Assembly: GCF_013149785.1 (NCBI RefSeq)
Contig: NZ_JABEZU010000001.1
Span: 1,364,001 to 1,428,000, forward strand
Source of the DNA: Isoptericola halotolerans
Lineage (GTDB): Bacteria > Actinomycetota > Actinomycetes > Actinomycetales > Cellulomonadaceae
Reading direction: 5' to 3'
Length of the DNA: 64,000 nt
In this document: one piece after another, positions 1 through 7,152 of the stretch
Numbering within the stretch: position 1 is the stretch's first letter
Layout of the letters: each line of letters starts with the position of its first letter
Made by a program: the position numbers and the translations under genes
Notes under the pieces: model-generated
The model's database searches: none
Told to the model about the DNA's origin: nothing
Seen by the model: the letters and a program-made list of their open reading frames with translations, nothing else

Positions 1-33
1 GCCGAGGAACGCGCGCGCCGAGGAGCCCGCCAT
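1..33 (-). CDS. Possible 5' end of the next gene after cysK (partial)
   Basis: On the minus strand an ATG overlaps the cysK stop codon (TGATG), and eleven codons ([11 protein letters not shown]) stay open to the window edge. A translationally coupled gene here would be the second gene of the cysK operon. In many actinobacteria that gene is serine acetyltransferase (cysE), but nothing in these few residues identifies it. It could equally be a chance open frame. Confidence 0.3.
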   Translation of the reverse strand, partial: MAGSSARAFLG

Positions 34-968
34 CAGTCGAGCAGGTCGGAGAACAGGATGGTGGACAGGTAGCGCTCGCCGAAGCTGGGGATGATGACGA
101 CGATCGTCTTGCCCGCGTTCTCCGGGCGGGCGGCGACCTGTGCCGCGGCGGCGAGGGCCGCCCCGGACGAGATGCCCACGAGCAGGCCCTCCTCCTTGGC
201 GGCGCGCTTGGCCCACTCGACGGCGGTCTCGGCGTTGATGTCGATGACCTCGTCGTAGATCTCGGTGTCGAGGATCTCCGGGACGAAGTTCGCGCCGATG
301 CCCTGGATCTTGTGCGGGCCGGGGGCGCCGCCGTTGAGGATCGGGGACTCCTCCGGCTCCACGGCGATGATCTGGACCTCGGGCTTGCGCTCCTTGAGGA
401 CCTGGCCCACACCGGTGATGGTGCCGCCGGTGCCGATGCCGGCGACGACGATGTCGACCTCGCCGTCGGTGTCGGCCCAGATCTCCTCGGCGGTGGTCTC
501 GCGGTGGATCTTCGGGTTGGCCTCGTTGGCGAACTGGCGGGCCAGCACCGCGCCCTCGCGCTCGGCGGCGATCTTCTCGGCCGCGGCGACCGCGCCCTTC
601 ATGCCCTCCGCGCCCGGTGTCAGGACGAGCTCGGCACCGTAGGCGCGCAGCAGCGCCCGGCGCTCCTTGGACATGGTCTCCGGCATGGCGAGCACCACGT
701 TGTAGCCGCGGGCCGCGCCGACGAACGCGAGCGCGATGCCGGTGTTGCCCGAGGTGCCCTCGACGATGGTCCCGCCCGGCTTGAGGTCACCGGAGGCCTC
801 GGCGGCGTCGATGATCGAGACGCCGATGCGGTCCTTCACGGAGCTCGCGGGGTTGTAGAACTCGAGCTTGGCGGCGACGGTGGCCGAGGAACCCTCGGTG
901 AGGCGGTTGATCCGCACCAGCGGGGTGCGGCCGATGAGTTTCGTCGCGTCGTCGTAGATGGTGGCCAT
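33..968 (-). CDS. cysK: Cysteine synthase A (O-acetylserine sulfhydrylase)
   Basis: PLP-dependent beta-replacement enzyme making L-cysteine from O-acetylserine and sulfide in the cytosol. The 311 residues match the usual family length. The PLP lysine is K45 in SSVKDR, the substrate loop TSGNTG lies near residues 72-77, and the glycine-rich phosphate-binding loop GIGTGGT lies near 176-182. The start is supported by a GAAGGA ribosome site 9 nt upstream. The gene has a leader of about 400 nt with a promoter, two palindromes and a small ORF ending in cysteine codons, so expression probably responds to cysteine status. cysM or cystathionine beta-synthase are less likely because the CysK-type N-terminus ([13 protein letters not shown]) is intact and no CBS domain follows. 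Confidence 0.96.
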   Translation of the reverse strand: MATIYDDATKLIGRTPLVRINRLTEGSSATVAAKLEFYNPASSVKDRIGVSIIDAAEASGDLKPGGTIVEGTSGNTGIALAFVGAARGYNVVLAMPETMSKERRALLRAYGAELVLTPGAEGMKGAVAAAEKIAAEREGAVLARQFANEANPKIHRETTAEEIWADTDGEVDIVVAGIGTGGTITGVGQVLKERKPEVQIIAVEPEESPILNGGAPGPHKIQGIGANFVPEILDTEIYDEVIDINAETAVEWAKRAAKEEGLLVGISSGAALAAAAQVAARPENAGKTIVVIIPSFGERYLSTILFSDLLD

Positions 969-1155
969 GAGTGTCAGTTCCTTCGTGGGTAGCGGTGATG
1001 CAGGGCTGGTGGAGCAGTGATGGTGCTGTCCGGGCCGACGTGTGCAGCGACCGAGCAGGACGCTCGAGCGCGGCGGCCGGCCCGACCGGGCGATCGCGCG
1101 GGCTGTCGTCGAGGTCGCGATGGGCGGTGGGGCGGGAGCGTCGCACGGTCGCCGC

Positions 1156-1174
1156 GACCCGGCGGGCGCGGGTC
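1156..1174 (-). promoter_or_regulatory. Inverted repeat just after the cysK leader ORF
   Basis: Arms gacccg and cgggtc with a 7-nt loop sit about 19 nt downstream of the leader-ORF stop codon in the transcript, before cysK. The position suits an attenuation or pausing hairpin, but it is short, lacks a U-tract, and such hairpins are common by chance at this GC content. Confidence 0.3.
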
Positions 1175-1192
1175 AGGCGTGGCGTGGACGCT

Positions 1193-1303
1193 CTACCGAC
1201 AGCGGCAGGCCGACATCGTCGCGGCACGCGCGGACGGGAGCGGCGACGTGCGAGGCTGGGTTCCGACGAGGAGCGGGGCACCGAAGGGGAGCGCGGTGGT
1301 CAT
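1193..1303 (-). CDS. Small leader ORF upstream of cysK, ends C-R-C-R
   Basis: A 36-codon ORF starts at an ATG preceded by a strong ribosome site (AGAGGAAGG, 4 nt spacing) and ends MSACRCR-stop. It lies 224 nt upstream of cysK, downstream of a good promoter. Cysteine is rare in such proteins, so two Cys codons within the last four residues just before the stop are what a cysteine-sensing attenuator needs. Short ORFs with cysteine codons are known upstream of sulfur-assimilation genes in mycobacteria and other actinobacteria. I see the ORF, its ribosome site, its Cys codons and its position; the attenuation function is inference. Confidence 0.6.
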   Translation of the reverse strand: MTTALPFGAPLLVGTQPRTSPLPSARAATMSACRCR

Positions 1304-1353
1304 CGTGCCTTCCTCTCGGTCCTGCGGCAGCATCTGCTCGCGTCGGCGTTCGT

Positions 1354-1373
1354 GCAGGGCTGAACAGCCCTGC
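1354..1373. promoter_or_regulatory. Perfect palindrome at the cysK transcription start
   Basis: Arms gcagggctg and cagccctgc (9 bp, 2-nt spacer) lie immediately downstream of the -10 box at 1381-1386, covering the predicted start of transcription. It could be a repressor operator or a 5'-end hairpin of the leader RNA. Confidence 0.45.
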
Positions 1374-1380
1374 GGCGTCG

Positions 1381-1409
1381 AGCCTAACCACCAGCGGACA
1401 GATCGACAA
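1381..1409 (-). promoter_or_regulatory. Promoter of the leader ORF-cysK unit
   Basis: On the minus strand TTGTCG (1404-1409) and TAGGCT (1381-1386) are separated by exactly 17 nt, a good match to the housekeeping actinobacterial promoter. It would start transcription about 70 nt before the leader ORF. Confidence 0.65.
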
Positions 1410-1426
1410 GATCGGTCTCACCGATC
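1410..1426. promoter_or_regulatory. Palindrome abutting the cysK -35 box
   Basis: Perfect inverted repeat gatcggt-ctc-accgatc directly upstream of the -35 hexamer. An activator or repressor site for a sulfur regulator is plausible; no cognate regulator gene is next to it. Confidence 0.45.
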
Positions 1427-1465
1427 GAGAGAATCGATGAGTCGCAGCGGGGGCGCTGCTGCACG

Positions 1466-1502
1466 GTGAAGGCCCCGACCCGCGATGGGTCGGGGCCTTC
1501 AC
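1466..1502 (-). terminator. Terminator after the LPMO gene
   Basis: Perfect 16-bp inverted repeat (arms 1466-1481 and 1487-1502, 5-nt loop) 11 nt past the LPMO stop codon. There is no U-run, as is common in high-GC actinobacteria. It separates the LPMO transcript from the cysK promoter. Confidence 0.85.
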
Positions 1503-1513
1503 CGTCGAGCAGG

Positions 1514-2554
1514 TCAGGAGGCGGTGCACTCCGCGGAGAGGTCTCCCGGCTCGCCCGTGCCCAGGAAGCCGAACGAGGTCGAGGCTCCGGCCGCGAGCCG
1601 ACCGTTCCACGCGGCGTTCGAGACGGTGCTGCCGGAGACCGTCCCGTTCCATGCCTGGCTGATCACCGCTCCGTCGACGACGACGTCCCAGCCGTCGATC
1701 GCCGCGTCACCGGCAGTGACAGTGACGTCGGCCTGGTATCCACCGGACCACGCGCTGGTGACGGACACGTCGGCGGAGCAGTCGCCGGGGTCGCCGGGAT
1801 CCTCACCATCGCCGGGGTCGCCGGGGTCGCCGGGGTCACCCGGGTCGCCAGGGTCGGCGGGGCCGTCCCCGACGATGTCGTCGCCACCGATGTTGATGTC
1901 GGAGCACAGGTAGTAGGGCTGGTCGGCGTGGCTGGCCTGCCAGACGGTGTAGAGCACCGCCCGCCCGTCGTAGCCGGTCAGGTCGACCTCGGCCTGGTAC
2001 GGCGAGACGGTCGGGTAGGAGCCCGTCACCTGCAGCAGGTCGAGGTCGTCCCACCCGAGCCGCTCTGTCGTGGGGTCGAAGCTGGGCTTCGAGACGTAGA
2101 TCCGCAGGTAGTCGGCCCCGTGGTTGGCACCGTCGGTGAGGGTGAGCGTGAAGTGGTGGTCCACCCCGGTGGCGTACCAGCCGCCGGGCGTGTCCAGGTA
2201 GTCGTAGCGGCCGCCCTCTGTCTGCCCGCCGGAGCAGAGCTGACCGTCGGGGATGAGCTCTTCGTGCCGGTGGTTGATGCCCTCGTGGTAGAGGCCGTTC
2301 CAGTTCCACATGGCGGCCGGCTCCGCCTGCCAGGCTCCCCAGCACATCGGGTCGGCCTCGGCCATCGCCGGGTTGAGGTGGTCGGTGCCCCACCGCTCGA
2401 AGCAGCCGTAGTTGCGGGTGGGTGGGTCCGTGACCGAGCCGTGCGCGCTCGCCGGAGCGGCGCCCACGGTGGCGACGGTGACGAGCGCGAGCGGCGCGAT
2501 GAGGGCGGCAGCGGCGGCCATCGCCGCCCTGCGCCATCGGGACGTACGGGACAT
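1514..2554 (-). CDS. Secreted AA10 lytic polysaccharide monooxygenase with C-terminal CBM2
   Basis: Copper enzyme that oxidatively cleaves crystalline cellulose or chitin outside the cell. The start at 2554 is chosen because AGGAGG lies 6 nt upstream; it gives 346 residues. A signal peptide of about 37 residues ends APASA, leaving the obligatory N-terminal His (HGSVTDPPTRNYG). The second copper-brace His is in NHGADY. The catalytic domain closely follows the Streptomyces enzymes of the HGSV-type with NPAM/DPMCW and LYHEG segments, which act on both cellulose and chitin. An Asp-Pro-Gly repeat linker joins it to a family 2 binding module of about 90 residues with Trp-rich motifs (AWSGGY, GWDV, QAWNG, AAWNG). 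Substrate preference cannot be told from sequence alone. Confidence 0.93.
   Translation of the reverse strand: MSRTSRWRRAAMAAAAALIAPLALVTVATVGAAPASAHGSVTDPPTRNYGCFERWGTDHLNPAMAEADPMCWGAWQAEPAAMWNWNGLYHEGINHRHEELIPDGQLCSGGQTEGGRYDYLDTPGGWYATGVDHHFTLTLTDGANHGADYLRIYVSKPSFDPTTERLGWDDLDLLQVTGSYPTVSPYQAEVDLTGYDGRAVLYTVWQASHADQPYYLCSDINIGGDDIVGDGPADPGDPGDPGDPGDPGDGEDPGDPGDCSADVSVTSAWSGGYQADVTVTAGDAAIDGWDVVVDGAVISQAWNGTVSGSTVSNAAWNGRLAAGASTSFGFLGTGEPGDLSAECTAS
1781..1860 (-). repeat. Asp-Pro-Gly linker repeat inside the LPMO gene
   Basis: Nine-base units encoding D-P-G recur in frame between the AA10 and CBM2 domains with one interruption (G-E). This is an in-gene linker repeat that may vary in length between strains, not a CRISPR or an intergenic satellite. 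Confidence 0.8.
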
Positions 2555-2701
2555 CGGTGTCCTCCTGGTGCTCGTTCGGCGGCCGCTGCGCAGCAGCCCG
2601 GACACCAGTCATCACGCCACACGGGAGGCCGGGGGGCCACGGGCCGAAGCGTTTAGGGGCCCGGGGGAGGCGACGTCGTCCGCACGCGTCCCGGAAACAG
2701 T
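2555..2701. other. LPMO upstream region, no gene seen
   Basis: The stretch between the LPMO start and the tRNA-Gly terminator holds the LPMO ribosome site and presumably its promoter. I could not pick a convincing -10/-35 pair or operator. The open frames crossing it are extensions or shadows of neighbouring genes. Confidence 0.5.
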
Positions 2702-2737
2702 GAATCCCAGGCCGGCAGGACGCCGAGCCTGGGATTC
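2702..2737 (-). terminator. Terminator of tRNA-Gly
   Basis: Perfect 11-bp inverted repeat (gaatcccaggc and gcctgggattc, 14-nt loop) 7 nt past the 3' end of the tRNA-Gly gene in its direction of transcription. Confidence 0.75.
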
Positions 2738-2744
2738 GAGGGAG

Positions 2745-2815
2745 AGCGGGCGACGAGAATCGAACTCGCGTCATCAGTTTGGAAGACTGAGGCTTTACCA
2801 TTAAGCTACGCCCGC
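2745..2815 (-). tRNA. tRNA-Gly (anticodon TCC)
   Basis: On the minus strand a 7-bp acceptor stem (GCGGGCG paired with CGCCCGC), a D-loop AATGGTAA, an anticodon stem TCAGT/ACTGA with loop CTTCCAA (anticodon TCC) and a T-arm with GTTCGATTC are all intact. CCA is not encoded. A TAGGCT -10-like box lies on the same strand at 2872-2877. The gene is divergent from tRNA-Pro; this tRNA pair also sits close to tig-clp in mycobacteria. Confidence 0.95.
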
Positions 2816-2949
2816 GCGTGGCCAACGACGGCGCGCCGCTGGTGCGGTGCGTGCGTCGGAACGCGGGCGCCAGCCTAGCAAAGACTTCCGCGGTCTTCGT
2901 GGCACTACACTGTGCGCCGGGCCTGCCGTCCTCGGGCGGACAGGTACCA

Positions 2950-3026
<77 letters not shown>

Positions 3027-3094
3027 TGGGAAGGCGGGCCTGCGGCGTGCGGGCCGGCCTTGTGATGTCGTCCCACGACGAGGATGCTGGTCGT

Positions 3095-3568
3095 GTGCGA
3101 CCCATCGAGTTCGAGCTCGAGCGCCTGGTCATGGCGCCGATCGACGAGGTGTTCGCGCGGATCATCGACATCGACGGGTACGACGACTGGCTGACCGGGA
3201 CGCAGAGCATGCTCGTGCAGACTCGACAGACCTCTGCCGGGGAGCCTGCTGTCGGCACGACCTTCGTCGACATCACCCGCCGGGGGACGATGCCCGGTGA
3301 GATCGCCGAGCTGGAGGCGCCCACGCTGGTCGTCTTCCACTGGTGGCAGCGGTCGGCGGCGGGCAGGACGGCCATCGAGGGCTGGCCGAGCTACCACCTC
3401 AGCCCGTCGGGCCACGACCAGACGGTGGTCCGGCATCGCGGCCGGCTGGAGCCGCACGGCATCTGGCTGCTCGGCGCTCCGGTCCTCCGGCGCATCGCCG
3501 TCAAGGAGCGCACCATCACGGTCGACGCGCTGCAGGCGTCCTTCGCCCGGGGTGCGCGCGCGGGCTAG
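3095..3568 (+). CDS. SRPBCC-fold (START/Bet v1-like) protein
   Basis: A 157-residue protein opening VRPIEFELERLVMAPIDEVFARIIDIDGYDDWL, the typical first strand and helix of the polyketide-cyclase/START-like fold that binds hydrophobic ligands. I chose GTG 3095 because GAGGA lies 8 nt upstream and the fold begins at once; ATG 3065 would add ten residues but has no ribosome site. There is no signal peptide, so it is cytoplasmic. Ligand and role are unknown. It follows tRNA-Pro and is not clearly in an operon; two hairpins follow it. Confidence 0.75.
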   Translation: MRPIEFELERLVMAPIDEVFARIIDIDGYDDWLTGTQSMLVQTRQTSAGEPAVGTTFVDITRRGTMPGEIAELEAPTLVVFHWWQRSAAGRTAIEGWPSYHLSPSGHDQTVVRHRGRLEPHGIWLLGAPVLRRIAVKERTITVDALQASFARGARAG

Positions 3569-3602
3569 CACGAACCTGCCGTCATCCCGGTCGCGGCATC
3601 GC

Positions 3603-3639
3603 GCCTGCCGGGGCAGGCTGCTCGGTGGGGGCACCGAGC
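3603..3639 (+). terminator. Tandem hairpins after the SRPBCC gene
   Basis: Two adjacent perfect inverted repeats, gcctgcc-gg-ggcaggc (3603-3618) and gctcggtg-gggg-caccgagc (3620-3639), lie 34 nt past the stop codon and probably terminate this transcript. Confidence 0.6.
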
Positions 3640-3871
3640 GGGGGAGACGCGTGAACGGATCCACGCAGGCGGAGGCCTGGATACCGGGCAGGGTGTCCGA
3701 GCGTCTCGCGCGCACTGAGCCCGCCCCGACCTGGCCCCCGACGAGGCCCCGACGAGGTGGACGACTCCTGACCGGCCCAGCGCCACGGACGCCGGGCGGT
3801 CCGTGCCGACGAGCAGGACAGGGGGAGGAGCTCAGCGCGCGGAACCTCTTCGCCGGTGCCATCGTGTGGCC
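3640..3871. other. Non-coding stretch before the alkylsulfatase
   Basis: About 230 nt with no supported gene; the open frames crossing it have no ribosome site and no recognisable protein sequence. It must contain the alkylsulfatase promoter, but I see no clear -10/-35 pair or operator. Confidence 0.5.
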
Positions 3872-5761
3872 ATGACAGCCCCGAAGCCGCCCGTAGACCG
3901 CATCGTCAGCCAGCAGCAGGCCGTCCTGGACAGCCTCCCGTTCTCCGACACGCAGGACTTCGAGGACGCCACCCGCGGGCTGATCGGCCGTCGGCAGCCG
4001 AACGTCGTCACGGCGGACGACGGCGCGGTGCTGTGGGACAACGACACGTACGACTTCCTCGACGGCGACGCGCCCGGCACGGTCAACCCGAGCCTGTGGC
4101 GCCAGTCCCGGCTCAACGCGATCGACGGGCTGTTCGAGGTCGTCCCCGGCATCTACCAGGTGCGTGGGATGGACCTGTCGGTCATCTCGTTCGTCGAGGG
4201 CGACGACGGCGTGATCGTCATCGACCCGCTGATCTCCGAGGAGACGGCGGCCGCCGCCATCAACCTCTATCGCGAGCACCGCGGGGACCGCCGCGTGACG
4301 GCGGTCATCTACTCGCACTCGCACGTGGACCACTTCGGTGGGGTCCGGGGCGTGGTCGACCAGGAGGACGTCGACGCGGGGCGTACCCAGGTGATCGCGC
4401 CGGCCGGGTTCGTCGAGCACGCCGTGGCGGAGAACGTCTACGCCGGTCCGGCGATGGCCCGCCGGGCCGGGTACATGTACGGCGCCGCGCTGGCCCGTGG
4501 TCCGCAGGCCCAGGTCGGCGCCGGTCTGGGGCAGACGACGTCGACGGGGACGGTGACGCTCATCCCCCCGACGCTCGAGATCACCGCCACGGGCGAGGAG
4601 CACGTCGTCGACGGCGTGCGGATCGTCTTCCAGATGGCGCCCGACAGCGAGGCGCCCTCGGAGATGCTGTTCTACTTCCCCGCTCACCGGGCGCTCTGTG
4701 CCGCGGAGGACGCGACCCACACGCTGCACAACCTGCTCACACTGCGTGGCGCCGTCGTCCGCGACCCGAACGCCTGGTCGAAGTACCTCACCGAGACCGT
4801 GGACCTCTTCGGGGACGACCTGGAGGTCGTCTTCGCCTCCCACCACTGGCCCACCTGGGGCCGGGAGCGGGCCGTGGGGTACCTGGAGAACCAGCGGGAC
4901 CTCTACGCCTACCTGCACGACCAGACGCTGCGGATGATCAACAAGGGCATGACCGGCCCGGAGATCGCGGAGGAGATCCGGCTCCCGCCGGCGCTGGAGG
5001 ACACCTGGAGCGCCCGTGGCTACTACGGGTCGGTGAGCCACAACGTCAAGGCGATCTACCAGCGGTACATGGGGTGGTTCGACGGGAACCCCGCTCATCT
5101 GTGGGAGCACCCGCCGGTGGAGCGGGCGAAGCGCTACGCGCGGCTCGCCGGCGGGGTCGACGCCCTGGTCGCCGACGCCCGTCAGGCATTCGAGGCCGGT
5201 GACCTGCGCTGGGCCGCGGAGGTCGCGAACCACGCCGTGTTCGCCGAGCCGGACCACGTCGAGGCACGCGAGGTGCTCGCCGACACCTACGAACAGCTCG
5301 GCTACGGCTCGGAGAACGGCACCTGGCGCAACTTCTACCTCTCGGGCGCCGCCGAGCTGCGGGACGGGCAGTTCGGCACCCCGACGGACACGAGCGCCAC
5401 CGACGTCATCGCCAACCTCTCCCCGGAGATGTTGTTCGACGCCATCGCCGTCCAGGTCAACGGCCCGCTGGCGTGGAACGAGCGGCTGAGCGTCGACGTG
5501 GTCCTGACCGACACCGGCAAGCGCTACCGCCTGCGGCTGGCGAACGGCGTGCTGACGTACAGCGCGGCGCCCCAGCGGGAGGAGGCCGCCGCCACGCTGA
5601 CGGGGACGACGAAGGCCCTGCCGGTGCTTGCGATGGGCGGCCTGGCTCCGGAGCAGCTCTCGGAGGTCGGCATCGAGATGAGCGGGGACCCAGGGGTGCT
5701 CGGCCGGCTCGTCGCGGTCCTGGAGCCCGGGGACAAGGACTTCGCGATCGTCACCCCCTGA
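3872..5761 (+). CDS. Linear primary alkylsulfatase (SdsA-like, metallo-beta-lactamase fold)
   Basis: Hydrolyses alkyl sulfate esters such as dodecyl sulfate, releasing sulfate and a fatty alcohol. The 629 residues carry the dizinc motif HSHVDHFGG near residue 148, the downstream family segment EAPSEMLFYFPAHRALCAAEDATHTLHNLLTLRG, an all-helical dimerisation region (about 400-500) and a C-terminal SCP2-like sterol-carrier domain (about 520-629), the layout of Pseudomonas SdsA1. Unlike SdsA1 I see no signal peptide, so it is probably cytoplasmic. The start at 3872 fits the family N-terminus, but there is no clear ribosome site. The released sulfate could feed cysteine synthesis; that link is only suggestive. 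Confidence 0.88.
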   Translation: MTAPKPPVDRIVSQQQAVLDSLPFSDTQDFEDATRGLIGRRQPNVVTADDGAVLWDNDTYDFLDGDAPGTVNPSLWRQSRLNAIDGLFEVVPGIYQVRGMDLSVISFVEGDDGVIVIDPLISEETAAAAINLYREHRGDRRVTAVIYSHSHVDHFGGVRGVVDQEDVDAGRTQVIAPAGFVEHAVAENVYAGPAMARRAGYMYGAALARGPQAQVGAGLGQTTSTGTVTLIPPTLEITATGEEHVVDGVRIVFQMAPDSEAPSEMLFYFPAHRALCAAEDATHTLHNLLTLRGAVVRDPNAWSKYLTETVDLFGDDLEVVFASHHWPTWGRERAVGYLENQRDLYAYLHDQTLRMINKGMTGPEIAEEIRLPPALEDTWSARGYYGSVSHNVKAIYQRYMGWFDGNPAHLWEHPPVERAKRYARLAGGVDALVADARQAFEAGDLRWAAEVANHAVFAEPDHVEAREVLADTYEQLGYGSENGTWRNFYLSGAAELRDGQFGTPTDTSATDVIANLSPEMLFDAIAVQVNGPLAWNERLSVDVVLTDTGKRYRLRLANGVLTYSAAPQREEAAATLTGTTKALPVLAMGGLAPEQLSEVGIEMSGDPGVLGRLVAVLEPGDKDFAIVTP

Positions 5762-5763
5762 CG

Positions 5764-6111
5764 TCAGGAGGCGAGGACCAGGACCACCCCGCCCAGGCCC
5801 AGCAAGCACGTGCTGGCGCACACGACCGCGATGCGCCGGCCGTGCCGCAGTCGCGGGGTGGGTGCCTGGAGGTGCGCGTGGGTGTGGCGGGCGTGCTGCG
5901 CGGTGAACCACCACAGCGGAGGGGTGAGCACCAGCAGGACCGCGACGGAGACCGCGAGCGCCCGCGAACCCTGCACGGTGGGCAGGACCTGGGTGGTGAC
6001 CAGACTCGCTGCCATGAACGACAGCAGGGTGCGTCGCCAGGCCAGCGCGGTGCGCTCGGCGGCCACGCCCCGTTCGGCGGACGGGGTGGGCACGTCGGCC
6101 GGGTCGCTCAT
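5764..6111 (-). CDS. DUF202 membrane protein, second of a pair
   Basis: A 115-residue protein with the DUF202 signature AAERTALAWRRTLLSFMAASLV followed by three hydrophobic segments. Function is unknown; the family includes YidH and part of the VTC polyphosphate-related family. Its ATG overlaps the stop codon of the upstream DUF202 gene (ATGA), so the two are translationally coupled and likely form one complex. Confidence 0.8.
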   Translation of the reverse strand: MSDPADVPTPSAERGVAAERTALAWRRTLLSFMAASLVTTQVLPTVQGSRALAVSVAVLLVLTPPLWWFTAQHARHTHAHLQAPTPRLRHGRRIAVVCASTCLLGLGGVVLVLAS

Positions 6112-6470
6112 CGCAGCATCAGCGCCAGCAGGACGAGCACTCCGACGGCGGTCACGGTCACGACGAGCACGAACCCGGTGATCGCTCCCGGCAGAGGGCT
6201 CTCCTCGCGCATGGCGCGCTCCGCGCGCGCCCACTCGACGGCGGCGACGACGGGTACCACCGACCCTGCGACGAGCAGCACCACGGCCGCCGCGAGGCGG
6301 AGCCGGGGCTCCAGGGGCAGGTCGAGGGCCTCCAGCGCGGTCCCGCCGGCAAGGAGCCCGAGCGCCGTGCGTATCCACGCGAGGAGGGTGCGTTCGTTGG
6401 CCAGGGAGAACCGGGCGTCAGGTTCGGTGCCCCGGGAGTACACCCATCGGGGGAAGCGTTCGGCGGTCAT
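6108..6470 (-). CDS. YidH-type DUF202 membrane protein, first of a pair
   Basis: A 120-residue protein with the conserved start FSLANERTLLAWIRTALGLLAGG and three predicted membrane segments. The start at 6470 is chosen because AGAGGAGA lies about 11 nt upstream and the family N-terminus follows directly. Paired, overlapping DUF202 genes are common in actinobacteria; biochemical role unknown. The gene runs divergently from the decayed CDF gene. Confidence 0.8.
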   Translation of the reverse strand: MTAERFPRWVYSRGTEPDARFSLANERTLLAWIRTALGLLAGGTALEALDLPLEPRLRLAAAVVLLVAGSVVPVVAAVEWARAERAMREESPLPGAITGFVLVVTVTAVGVLVLLALMLR

Positions 6471-6546
6471 GGGTCGGACCGTCTCCTCTCGCAGGAACCG
6501 TCGCCGCCATCCTGGCACCTGCCGGACGGCGCGGCGCGGCGGCGAC

Positions 6547-7111
6547 ATGGGTGCGTCCACGGGCGTCGGCGGACCGCGGACCGGGTCGGCGTCGATGCTC
6601 GCGGAGGCGGTGCACTCGTGGGCGGACACCGACGAACGCCGTGCTGGCGTTCGTCCTGGAGGGTGCGTCCTTCGTGCGTGCCTGGCGCCAGGCACGCACC
6701 GAGGCCCGAGCGGTGCGGCGCGACGTCGTCCGGCACGTCGTGGTCACCTCCGACCCGAGGCTGCGCGCGGTGGTGCTCGTCGACCGCGACCGGCGGCTCC
6801 TCGTCGGGGAGGTCGCCCGGCCGGCCACCCGCGACGCGGTGCTCCGTCACCTGCTGACCCTCCCGCAGGTCGACCGGGTCACCTACCTGAGGATCGAGTT
6901 CGTCGGCCCGAGGTCCCCCTACCTCACCGCCAGCGTCGACCTGCGCGGTGACGAGCTCGAGGTCGAAGTCGCCCGGCACCTCGACGAGCTGGAGCGGGCC
7001 GTGGCGCGGCTGGAGGCGATCAGCGGAGCCGTGTTCACGGTCTCGACGCCGGAAGAACCTTCCCTGCGGGCCCCCGCGCCTTCCCGCCCCGGCGACGGTC
7101 CTCTGGCATGA
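6547..7111 (+). pseudogene. Remnant of a cation diffusion facilitator (CDF) transporter gene
   Basis: The start reads GSASMLAEAVHSWADT, the second-helix signature of CDF metal-ion exporters. The match then jumps to another frame (about 6630-6640) and continues with AFVLEGASFVRAWRQAR, then VVTSDPRLRAV, then directly RDRRLLVGEV and a cytosolic tail (VTYLRIEFVGPRSPYLTASVDL) ending TPEEPSLRA. Comparison from memory with intact actinobacterial CDF proteins shows that helices 2-4 and helices 5-6 are missing at two places and helix 1 is degraded. No ion-conducting core remains, so this is a pseudogene. The tail frame, about 160 codons, is still open and might make a soluble fragment. Confidence 0.75.
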
Positions 7112-7152
7112 TCAGCCGCTGACCCGTCCGTCCCCTACCGACCAGGAGAGCC

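Noticed and set aside
1781-1860. Short tandem repeat resembling a CRISPR-like array
   Set aside because: Units are 9 nt, in frame, encode Asp-Pro-Gly and lie inside the LPMO gene; no spacers and no cas genes are present.
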